Shown here piece by piece: positions 1-5,747 of a DNA stretch of 5,747 nt (position 1 is its first letter; each line of letters begins with the position of its first letter). Both the position numbers and the translations under genes were made by a program. Location: contig JBCCFX010000227.1 in the NCBI GenBank assembly GCA_039029515.1, forward strand, positions 1 to 5,747, given 5' to 3'. The notes beneath the pieces were generated by a model. That model saw only the letters and a program-made list of their open reading frames with translations, was not told the origin of the DNA and did not search any database. The stretch comes from JBCCFX01 sp039029515. Its GTDB lineage: Bacteria; Planctomycetota; Phycisphaerae; Phycisphaerales; SM1A02.

Positions 1-117
1 AATCTATTGGTCGAGGACTTCACTCTGGACCCGGTGATCCGCTTGAATCTGAACGGTTCGTGGATTGACCTCACCATCGCCCCCACGACGGGCACCATCA
101 CTGAGAGCGGCAGCTAA
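1..117 (+). CDS. C-terminal end of an unidentified protein, possibly pilin-like (partial at 5' end)
   Basis: Reading from base 1 gives 38 uninterrupted codons ending in TAA at 115-117. The tail reads as alternating hydrophobic and polar residues (for example VIRLNLNGSWIDLTIAP), which suggests beta-strands, then a short Thr/Gly/Ser-rich end (TTGTITESGS). The start and most of the gene lie outside the window, so no domain can be named. It is on the same strand as, and about 205 bp upstream of, a PilX/GspK-like gene. Such genes usually sit in runs of several prepilin-type genes, so a minor pilin or pseudopilin with a beta-rich C-terminal domain is the most likely identity. That is inference from context. 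I am fairly sure it is coding and unsure of its function. Confidence 0.5.
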   Translation, partial: NLLVEDFTLDPVIRLNLNGSWIDLTIAPTTGTITESGS

Positions 118-322
118 ACGTCGCGTATCGGACACGCCCATGACAACATGGATGGACCGTACGCATCGACCGCGTCCGGTATGGTCACACCGCACCATGT
201 CGGCGAATTCACCCGCTCAGGTGACACCGTGCAACCGATGATTGCTGATACCGCCCGCCCTGATGCGGCTAATTCGATCGGTCCGGTGCCGATCCTCGCT
301 TGTACATCGCAGCTGACCCTGG
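118..322. other. Non-coding gap upstream of the PilX-like gene
   Basis: No convincing gene lies here. Frame 1 stays open past the TAA at 115-117 until 447, but its translation has no recognisable pattern and its second half runs across the PilX-like gene in another frame. The gap contains several short inverted repeats: CCATG/CATGG at 138-142 and 147-151, ATGGT/ACCAT at 181-185 and 194-198, and GATCGG/CCGATC at 276-281 and 289-294. None is followed by a T-run, so no standard intrinsic terminator is present. I see no good sigma-70 or sigma-54 promoter match. Its length would allow the downstream gene its own promoter. Confidence 0.4.
276..294 (+). other. Short stem-loop in the leader of the PilX-like gene
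   Basis: GATCGG (276-281) pairs perfectly with CCGATC (289-294). A U-G wobble at 282/288 extends the stem to 7 bp and leaves a 5-base loop. It ends 28 bases before the first possible ATG at 323. The bases after it (CTCGCTTGTAC) are not a T-run, so a classical terminator is unlikely. It could be a leader hairpin, a protein site or chance. Confidence 0.2.
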
Positions 323-2062
323 ATGGTCACCATGATGCAACGCACATCCAACACGCACCAACGACGCGGTGTCGCCATGATGCTGGTGCTTGTGTGCATG
401 CTGATGGCGACAATCCTCGCGGCGGCGTTTCTCGCGAGTCGGGATAACTCCGCCGTTGTTGGGCTCAATGCGAATCGACAGACCGAAGCGCGCTGGATCG
501 CGCAAGCCGGCCTCGAGACTGGCGTCGCCCTGCTCGAAACATCCGCTGACTGGCGCACTGCACACACGGATGGCATTCTGCTCGACAGCAAGTCATTCGG
601 CGCCGGGACATTCACGGTCGAGCTTATTGACCTCGAGACGCGATTGCCGCCCACCGAAGAAACCACCGATGTCGGTATGACCGTCGACGCCGTGATCGAA
701 GGCGTGCAGCAGACGTGTAACGCGATTCTCGAAGTCCCACTGCCTGAAGCGGACAAGACGGTCGACGTGGACCTGAGCGAGTTCGCTGTATTTAGCAAGG
801 ACACCGTCGAACTCGCCGACGATGCGCTGATCACGCGATGGCCCAACGCGCCCAAGACAGCTGAAGGCGATCCGATCGCGATTGCGACGAATGGCACCGG
901 TGCGAACACCATTGTCTTCAACGATCGATCGGTCGTCGTCGACACGACAGTACATCACAGCCCCGGCGCTTCAACGGCTCTGCTTGGCGGCACTTCGCCC
1001 ACGTCGGTTGCTCTGAAGGAAGTCGGCGGCGTCATTCCCATGCCTGCGCCCGCACCACCGACGATCTCGAACGCCGGCGTCGCACCGGGTGGATCAAACC
1101 TCAATGTCAGCGGTGTCACCGGCATTACCAACAGTCAGGCATTGCTATCAGTCGATGTCGAGAGCGGCGCCGCACTGGAGATCAGCGGCAACGCAGTCAT
1201 CCTCGTCGAGGGTTCGTTTCGACTTGCAAGCAACGCGCTGGCACAGATTGATGGCGACGTTGAGATGATCGTCCTCGGCAGCCTCATCCTTGAACCAGGT
1301 GCCGCGCTCGAACTGACCGAAGGCAGTACGCTCTCGATGCATGTGTTCGGCAGCGTAGGACTGAACAATGCGTACGTCGGCCATAGCACCGATTTGACAC
1401 GTGACAACTCGGGCATGGTCGATTACGTCAACCCCGAAGCCTTGCAGCTGTTCAGCATGAGCTCCTACACGGACTCGAAGTCACAGGAGATTCCTGCCGG
1501 CGCCCAGTCGTATCAACTCACGAACTCGTCCGTATTCGTCGGCACGATGTACGCGCCCAACGCCGCGCTGGCCATGACGGGCGAAAGCGCTGTGTACGGC
1601 CGGGTTGCCGTCGACAACGTCGCCATGGTGCACGAATCCTCAATCTTCTACGACCCGGCCCTCGACCTCGGGTATGGCTATCGTTCCGACGCCGGCATGA
1701 TGTACGAAGAGGATGGCTCGATCAAAGCCGACGTGATGGCCGTTGCCGAATTGACCGAGGCCGAACTCGCCGACCTTGCCGCTGACCTCGGCGGCAAAGT
1801 GCGATCAGCGGGCAAAGAGGTCGGAACCGTTGATGCCGTCGTCGAGGAATTCGTTGGCGTGAACGAGTCCACATCTCGCCCGGTCCCCGTGGAGGTCTCG
1901 CAAATCAGTTTCGGTCCATCTCCATGGACCTGGGAAACCCACGCTGAGGTCGTACTCGCCGATGGTGGCGAACCGGAAACGATCGAGTCTGCAGGCGAGA
2001 GCGCTGAAGCCAGCATGAAAACGCCAAGCACGAAGGGCGTTATCGAAGCCCATACTCCTTGA
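323..2062 (+). CDS. PilX/GspK-like (pseudo)pilin with beta-solenoid body and novel C-terminal tail
   Basis: The product has 579 residues. Residues 1-16 are a short basic leader ending in RRG. This fits a prepilin-peptidase site before a hydrophobic helix at 17-38 (VAMMLVLVCMLMATILAAAF). Position +5 after the Gly is Leu, not the usual Glu, as in GspK-type pseudopilins. Residues 51-72 (NRQTEARWIAQAGLETGVAL) match the amphipathic helix usual after the PilX/GspK membrane segment. Residues about 150-445 are rich in short beta-strands and small residues, with GS-turn repeats at 297, 319 and 343. They end in a VFVGTMYAPNAAL motif (404-416) and YDPAL (443-447), resembling the domain annotated DUF7305 in PilX-type proteins. 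Residues about 450-579 match nothing I know and include an Ala/Glu/Leu-rich helix (472-489) and an acidic end. The protein probably inserts in the inner membrane and joins a pilus or secretion pseudopilus. Met codons at 323, 332 and 335 all lie downstream of an in-frame TGA at 314-316. GGATGG at 321-326 would best serve 332 or 335, so the true protein may be 3-4 residues shorter. Its 3' end overlaps the minus-strand regulator by 23 bp. Confidence 0.82.
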   Translation: MVTMMQRTSNTHQRRGVAMMLVLVCMLMATILAAAFLASRDNSAVVGLNANRQTEARWIAQAGLETGVALLETSADWRTAHTDGILLDSKSFGAGTFTVELIDLETRLPPTEETTDVGMTVDAVIEGVQQTCNAILEVPLPEADKTVDVDLSEFAVFSKDTVELADDALITRWPNAPKTAEGDPIAIATNGTGANTIVFNDRSVVVDTTVHHSPGASTALLGGTSPTSVALKEVGGVIPMPAPAPPTISNAGVAPGGSNLNVSGVTGITNSQALLSVDVESGAALEISGNAVILVEGSFRLASNALAQIDGDVEMIVLGSLILEPGAALELTEGSTLSMHVFGSVGLNNAYVGHSTDLTRDNSGMVDYVNPEALQLFSMSSYTDSKSQEIPAGAQSYQLTNSSVFVGTMYAPNAALAMTGESAVYGRVAVDNVAMVHESSIFYDPALDLGYGYRSDAGMMYEEDGSIKADVMAVAELTEAELADLAADLGGKVRSAGKEVGTVDAVVEEFVGVNESTSRPVPVEVSQISFGPSPWTWETHAEVVLADGGEPETIESAGESAEASMKTPSTKGVIEAHTP

Positions 2063-3413
2063 GCTTCCGATAGAGCGTGCGCTCACCGATCCCCAGCAAC
2101 TTGGCGGTCTGTTCGCGATTCCCATTGGTCATCGCCAGCGTCTGCCGAATCGCTTCCTTCTCCAGTCGATCAAGACCGACACCCGCGAGTGAGCCGAAGC
2201 CGCCGGCATCGTCCGTGTCATCGCTGCGAATCTCATCCGGCACATCGCGCACATCAATCGTGTCCTCGGTGCACATGACCACCATGCGCTGCACGACATT
2301 GTGCAGTTCGCGCACATTACCCGGCCAGTGATACGCTGACAGACGCAGCAAAGCTGGATCGGTCATGTTCTGCCGCGGTCGTTCAAGCTCCTTCGCAAAC
2401 TTGCCGAGGAAGTGACGCACCAGCAGCGCAATGTCCTCGCGGCGTTCGCGCAACGGCGGAATATGAACCTCGGTGCCGCGAATACGGAAGTAAAGGTCAT
2501 CACGGAACTCGCCGGATGCCGTTGAGGCTTTCATGTCTTTGTTCGTGGCCGAGATGAATCGCACATCCGTCGACCGCGCATCGTTTGAACCCAGACGAAT
2601 GACCTCGCCCGTCTCCAGGACACGCAGGAGCTTGGCCTGCATCGTGAGCGGCATATCGCCGATCTCATCCAGGAACAATGTGCCACCATTGGCGTACTCA
2701 AAGACGCCTTCGCGGTCACGATCCGCGCCCGTGAAGGCGCCGCGCACGTGCCCGAACAATTGATCCTCGAGCAATGACTCGCTCTGCCCCGCGGCATTGA
2801 ACGTGACATACCGTTTCTTTGCGCGTTTCGAATGTTCATGGATCGCCGCGGCGATCAGTTCCTTGCCCGTCCCCGATTCGCCGGTGATCAGCACCGGGAT
2901 GTTCGACGGCGCGACCTGGCGAATCGTGGCGATGACCTGACGAATCGCGTTGGATTCGCCGATGATGCCCTCGAAGCCAAACGCGGCATCGAGGCCTTCG
3001 CGCAGGTCGCTGTTCTGCGAACGAAGCCCGACCGTCTCGGCAGCTCGATTCACGAGATTGCGAAACACGTCCAGATCCAGTGGCTTCTCGATGAAGTCGT
3101 ACGCGCCACCCTGCAGCGCGGCCTTCGCCGTTGGCACATCGCCGTGTGCCGTCACCAGAATCGTCTCCGCTTCTGGCTGAAACTCGCGCGCCAGCTTCAG
3201 CACGTCGAGACCGGCCGTCTCGTGGTCCATGACCAGATCCGTGACCACGACATCAAACTTGCCGAGGCGAAGTTCCTCGTCCGCTTCCGACAAGCTATGC
3301 ACGATCGTGCAGATGTGGCCAGGTCGGCGCAAGGCCTCGCCCATCACTTCGGCGTGATCGACCTCATCATCGATGATGAGCACCTGAGCCGGAAGCATGT
3401 CCTGCGATCCCAT
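2040..3413 (-). CDS. NtrC-family sigma-54-dependent response regulator
   Basis: The 457-residue product has the full three-domain layout of NtrC-type activators. The receiver domain (about 8-125) has acidic pair D15/D16, phosphoacceptor D59 (VVVTDL), T88 and K110 (EKP). The AAA+ domain (about 147-380) has Walker A GESGTGKE (178-185), the sigma-54 contact loop GAFTGA (225-230), Walker B GGTLFLDE (243-250), FRDDLYFRI (303-311) with arginine-finger candidates, and sensor II WPGNVREL (363-370). A Fis-type helix-turn-helix at about 414-455 ends in TLYRKLKEYGLR. All residues for phosphorylation, ATP hydrolysis and sigma-54 engagement look intact. One deviation is NAAGQ at 206-210, where relatives usually have an N-C-A-A-type sequence. 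The frame stays open upstream to 3797, but those residues are Arg/Ala-rich antisense of murC. ATG at 3413 starts just before the receiver and has GGAGG 10 bases upstream. It is divergent from murC and convergent with the pilus gene. No partner kinase is in view and the target genes are unknown; a PilR-like role is only suggested by position. Confidence 0.95.
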   Translation of the reverse strand: MGSQDMLPAQVLIIDDEVDHAEVMGEALRRPGHICTIVHSLSEADEELRLGKFDVVVTDLVMDHETAGLDVLKLAREFQPEAETILVTAHGDVPTAKAALQGGAYDFIEKPLDLDVFRNLVNRAAETVGLRSQNSDLREGLDAAFGFEGIIGESNAIRQVIATIRQVAPSNIPVLITGESGTGKELIAAAIHEHSKRAKKRYVTFNAAGQSESLLEDQLFGHVRGAFTGADRDREGVFEYANGGTLFLDEIGDMPLTMQAKLLRVLETGEVIRLGSNDARSTDVRFISATNKDMKASTASGEFRDDLYFRIRGTEVHIPPLRERREDIALLVRHFLGKFAKELERPRQNMTDPALLRLSAYHWPGNVRELHNVVQRMVVMCTEDTIDVRDVPDEIRSDDTDDAGGFGSLAGVGLDRLEKEAIRQTLAMTNGNREQTAKLLGIGERTLYRKLKEYGLR

Positions 3414-3500
3414 GTGTTGACGACCTCCACACCAGCGCGCGGCGACAATTGAAACTGGAGCGTCCGCCGCCCGAACCGCCGATACTATCATGACTTCACC
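3414..3500. promoter_or_regulatory. Divergent intergenic region between the regulator and murC
   Basis: This 87-bp gap separates two head-to-head genes and should hold at least one promoter for each, unless these lie inside the coding regions. The AT-rich candidates are TTGAAA at 3449-3454 and GATACTATC at 3481-3489. They are about 26 bases apart, too far for a standard -35/-10 pair on the plus strand. The second block is nearly palindromic and could act as a -10 in either direction, but no partner -35 is seen. murC has no visible Shine-Dalgarno sequence, while the regulator has a clear one. Promoter function is inferred from gene orientation. Confidence 0.35.
3424..3428 (-). promoter_or_regulatory. 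Ribosome binding site deciding the start of the NtrC-type regulator
   Basis: On the minus strand this is GGAGG, separated by 10 bases from the ATG at 3413-3411. It supports that start over the in-frame ATG at 3398 and over the long upstream extension into murC antisense. Confidence 0.6.
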
Positions 3501-3511
3501 ATGACTTCCCC
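3490..3511 (+). repeat. 11-bp tandem duplication across the murC start codon
   Basis: ATGACTTCACC (3490-3500) is followed directly by ATGACTTCCCC (3501-3511), identical at 10 of 11 positions. Both copies begin with ATG. Because the unit is 11 bp, the first ATG is out of frame with murC. It encodes only M-T-S-P before a TGA at 3502-3504 that overlaps the murC ATG (ATGA). The murC product also begins M-T-S-P. Confidence 0.7.
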
Positions 3512-4988
3512 TGCGACCACCAGCCCGACCCGCGCCGGCATCCGTGCCGACGAGACCCATCCGCGCTTCGTCGGCCAGACGATCCACTTCGCGGGCATTG
3601 GCGGCTGCGGGATGAGCGGGCTCGCCCGGCTCCTGCAACAACTCGGCGCCCGCTGCACCGGCTCGGATCTCGTCGAATCCGATATCACACGAAGCCTTCG
3701 CGAGGACGCCATTCCGGTGACGCTCGAGCAGTCCGCCGAGTCGGTCCCGATGGACACCACGCTCGTCATCGCGTCGGCGGCGATTCGACCGGATCATCCT
3801 GAGGTGCTTGCCGCGGAATCACGCGGCCTGCCGGTCATGACCTATGCCGAGGCGCTCGGCGAAGCGCAGACCTGCCGCACCGGCGTTTCCATCGCAGGCA
3901 CACACGGCAAGAGCACCACGACCGCGATGCTGTGCCACACCTTGCTTCAATGCGGTCTGGATCCCAGCTTCATCGTCGGCGCGACCTGCCCGCAGATCGG
4001 CGGCGGCAGCCATTGCGGCACCGCGACAGTTCCCGGGACCGGCCCGTACGGCGGCGCGCCTGGCTATCTCATTGCCGAAGCCTGTGAATTCAACCGGTCA
4101 TTCCACCATCATCGCCCCACCATCGGCGCCATCGGCAACGTCGAGGAGGATCATCTTGACATCTACGGCACACTCGATGCCGTCGTCGAGGCGTTCGCCG
4201 ACTTTGCCCGCCTTGTTCCCCCGGCTGACGCAGGTGGTCATCTCGTCATCGCGCACGAAGGCGCGCATCGGCGCACGATCACTGCGGGCCTCAATTGCCG
4301 GATCAGCACCCTCGGGTTCAGCCCCGCGGCTGACTTCCAGGTCTTCATGGACGCCGCCACGCAGCGCGTCGGCCTGCTTCAACATGGCCTCTGGTTGACG
4401 CAATGGACCATGGTGATGCCGGGCGAACACAATGCGATGAACAGCGCGATGGCCGCAACGCTCGCACATCTTATGGGTGGCGATTGGGAGCAGATCGGCG
4501 CAGCGCTCTCGTCGTTCGAAGGACTCGATCGGCGAATGCAACGGCTCGGCACGCGCGCTGTCACCGGCGGCGATGTCATCGTTTACGACGACTACGGCCA
4601 TCATCCGACAGAGATTGAGACAACGCTTCGTGCGATTCGGACCGCGGAGAAACCAGAACGCATCATCTGTGTGTTTCAGCCGCACCAGCACAGCCGTACA
4701 CGGTTCCTGCTCGAGGAATTCGCACAGAGCTTCGCCTCAGCAGACGTCGTGATCGTGCCGCACATTTACTTCGTGCGCGATTCAGAGATTGAGAAGCAGC
4801 GCGTCAGTGCATGCGATCTCGTGGATCGTCTGCGACAACGAAATATCGCGGCCATGCACCTCTATCCGTTCGACGCCATTGTCGAGCAGTTGAACGTGAT
4901 TTGCCGCCCGGGCGACTGCGTCGTCATCATGGGTGCCGGACCAGTCTGGCAGGTCGCCCGACAGTTCGTGAATGCGGATGCATCATGA
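3501..4988 (+). CDS. murC: UDP-N-acetylmuramate--L-alanine ligase MurC
   Basis: This cytoplasmic enzyme uses ATP to join L-alanine to UDP-N-acetylmuramic acid, the first step in building the peptidoglycan stem peptide. The 495 residues carry the family signatures in order: nucleotide-sugar motif HFAGIGGCGMSGLA (29-42), P-loop GTHGKSTTT (133-141), EACEFNRSF (193-201), GNVEEDHLDIYGT (212-224), PGEHNAMNSAMA (308-319), RRMQRLG (344-350), DDYGHHPTEI (363-372) and FQPHQHSRT (392-400). The last two separate MurC from MurD, MurE and MurF. Differences from the E. coli type are EACEF in place of EADES, Gly for Thr before the Asn of the NxxxDH motif, and a Gly-rich stretch at 160-188 that looks about 10 residues longer than usual. 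Total length is near the upper end for MurC. ATG at 3501 fits but leaves an unconserved leader of about 20 residues, so a later start is possible. No Shine-Dalgarno sequence is visible. The TGA overlaps the murB ATG, which suggests translational coupling. Confidence 0.97.
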   Translation: MTSPATTSPTRAGIRADETHPRFVGQTIHFAGIGGCGMSGLARLLQQLGARCTGSDLVESDITRSLREDAIPVTLEQSAESVPMDTTLVIASAAIRPDHPEVLAAESRGLPVMTYAEALGEAQTCRTGVSIAGTHGKSTTTAMLCHTLLQCGLDPSFIVGATCPQIGGGSHCGTATVPGTGPYGGAPGYLIAEACEFNRSFHHHRPTIGAIGNVEEDHLDIYGTLDAVVEAFADFARLVPPADAGGHLVIAHEGAHRRTITAGLNCRISTLGFSPAADFQVFMDAATQRVGLLQHGLWLTQWTMVMPGEHNAMNSAMAATLAHLMGGDWEQIGAALSSFEGLDRRMQRLGTRAVTGGDVIVYDDYGHHPTEIETTLRAIRTAEKPERIICVFQPHQHSRTRFLLEEFAQSFASADVVIVPHIYFVRDSEIEKQRVSACDLVDRLRQRNIAAMHLYPFDAIVEQLNVICRPGDCVVIMGAGPVWQVARQFVNADAS

Positions 4989-5747
4989 TGGGAACGGCAA
5001 GTAGTTCGAGCTTGTTCGGTGATCTCGATGTCGATGTCGAACTCGATGCGCCAATCGGGCAGATGACGTGGTACGGCATTGGCGGGCGAGCCGACACGCT
5101 TGTTCGCCCACGAACGATTGATGCGCTGGCCACACTGGCTCGACGTTGCGTCCGGAGTGGCGTGCCGCTACGCGTCCTCGGATCCGGTGCCAATGTACTG
5201 ATCGCGGATGAAGGTGTCGACGGCATCGTGGTTCGACTCGATCAGCCCGCGTTCAAAGAGATCCGATACAACCCCGATGGCGATGTCACCGCGGTGCGCG
5301 TCATGGCAGGCGCGGATATGGCGCGGACCTTGATGGACACCACGCGCCGTGGTCTCGCAGGACTCGGTCACATGGCCGGCATTCCTGCCTCGATCGGCGG
5401 CGCATTGCGCATGAACGCCGGCGGCAAGTTCGGCAGCATCGGTGATACAGTGATTAACGTGGCGTGCCTGACGCGCGGCGGCGACCGCGTCACGTATCCC
5501 GCTTCGGAACTGCGTTTCGACTATCGCTCAACGAATATTCCCGACCCGATCATTCTCGGTGCCACGTTCCGTGTCTCGCCCGATGATCCGATCGTATTGC
5601 GCGAACGCGTCAAGGAAATCTTCGCGTTCAAGAAGCGTACGCAACCACTCGCAGAACACTCGGCGGGCTGCACGTTTCGGAATCCGATCGATCCGGTCAC
5701 CGAACGACGCGTCAGCGCCGGAAAACTCGTCGACGATGCGGGCCTGA
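4985..5747 (+). CDS. murB: UDP-N-acetylenolpyruvoylglucosamine reductase MurB (3' truncated by window)
   Basis: MurB is a cytoplasmic FAD enzyme that uses NADPH to reduce UDP-GlcNAc-enolpyruvate to UDP-MurNAc, the substrate of MurC. The window shows 254 codons with no stop. FAD-domain motifs are TWYGIGGRAD (28-37) and VLGSGANVLIADEGVDGIVV (64-83). They are followed by GLGHMAGIPASIGGALRMNAGG (126-147), FDYRSTNIP (178-186), a Q-P-L segment (220-222) and SAGCTFRNP (226-234), then GKLVDDAGL at the cut end (246-254). The lack of spacing between the Gln-Pro segment and SAGC suggests the shorter type II MurB, which lacks the extra E. coli-type loop. In the SAGC motif a Cys (C229) sits where the proton-donating Ser is usual. 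The start is taken as ATG 4985, overlapping the murC stop as ATGA; ATG 4988 is an equal alternative. About 30-60 C-terminal residues are probably missing. The murC-murB order matches division and cell-wall gene clusters, so ddl or ftsQ could follow. Confidence 0.95.
   Translation, partial: MMGTASSSSLFGDLDVDVELDAPIGQMTWYGIGGRADTLVRPRTIDALATLARRCVRSGVPLRVLGSGANVLIADEGVDGIVVRLDQPAFKEIRYNPDGDVTAVRVMAGADMARTLMDTTRRGLAGLGHMAGIPASIGGALRMNAGGKFGSIGDTVINVACLTRGGDRVTYPASELRFDYRSTNIPDPIILGATFRVSPDDPIVLRERVKEIFAFKKRTQPLAEHSAGCTFRNPIDPVTERRVSAGKLVDDAGL

Noticed and set aside
230..246. Possible sigma-54 promoter before the PilX-like gene (TGCAAC ... TTGCT)
   Set aside because: TTGCT is present, but the required GG 10 bases before the GC is missing; the nearest match is out of register by one base.
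148..447. Possible 99-codon plus-strand gene
   Set aside because: The second half overlaps the well-supported PilX-like gene in another frame, and the translation has unusual His/Thr/Asp composition with no domain pattern.
2832..3452. 206-codon plus-strand open frame opposite the regulator
   Set aside because: It is the antisense of the conserved receiver and AAA+ coding sequence; long shadow frames are expected at high GC.
3456..3470. Possible sigma-54 promoter before murC (TGGAGC, 5 bases, CCGC)
   Set aside because: The GG and GC spacing fits, but the -24 box matches only 4 of 6 and the -12 box lacks TT. Such matches are common in GC-rich DNA.
3414..3797. N-terminal extension of the NtrC-type regulator by 128 residues
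   Set aside because: The translation is Arg/Ala/Gly-rich with no motif, lies mostly antisense to murC, and a GGAGG site supports the ATG at 3413 right before the receiver domain.
4098..4691. 197-codon minus-strand open frame inside murC
   Set aside because: It is antisense to conserved MurC motifs, with no recognisable features of its own.
5018..5048. TCGATG-type short repeats at the start of murB
   Set aside because: They encode the alternating D-L-D-V-D-V-E-L-D segment and are explained by codon use in an acidic stretch.

Overview
The window is GC-rich, gene-dense chromosomal DNA with no RNA gene, insertion sequence, CRISPR array or phage-like block that I can see. The organism is a bacterium that makes peptidoglycan. 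A large PilX/GspK-like pilin with a beta-solenoid body, next to a sigma-54-type regulator and a murC-murB pair, would fit a planctomycete (perhaps of the Phycisphaerae type). That placement is an impression from sequence style, not a demonstrated assignment.

Layout. (1) 1-117: the last 38 codons of a plus-strand gene, probably another pilin-type protein but not identifiable. (2) 118-322: about 205 bp of non-coding DNA with a few short inverted repeats. (3) 323-2062: a 579-residue protein with a prepilin-like N terminus (RRG followed by a hydrophobic helix), a middle solenoid ending in an 'APNA' domain seen in PilX-type pilus proteins, and an unrecognised acidic C-terminal tail. (4) 2040-3413, minus strand: a complete NtrC-family response regulator (receiver, AAA+ sigma-54 activator, Fis-type helix-turn-helix). 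Its 3' end overlaps the pilus gene tail-to-tail by 23 bp. (5) 3414-3500: an 87-bp divergent intergenic region. (6) 3501-4988: murC. (7) 4985-5747: murB, joined to murC by an ATGA overlap and cut by the window end.

How the genes relate. The left part looks like the end of a type IV pilus or type II secretion minor (pseudo)pilin operon. The right part is the start of a cell-wall precursor operon: MurB makes UDP-MurNAc and MurC adds L-alanine to it. The regulator between them has no sensor kinase in view. As it borders pilin-type genes and has an intact GAFTGA sigma-54 contact loop, a PilR-like role is a reasonable but untested guess. I found no convincing evidence of a wholly new system. The most unusual items are the solenoid pilin with its novel tail, the tandemly duplicated murC start, the gene overlap, and a cysteine at the expected catalytic serine position of MurB.
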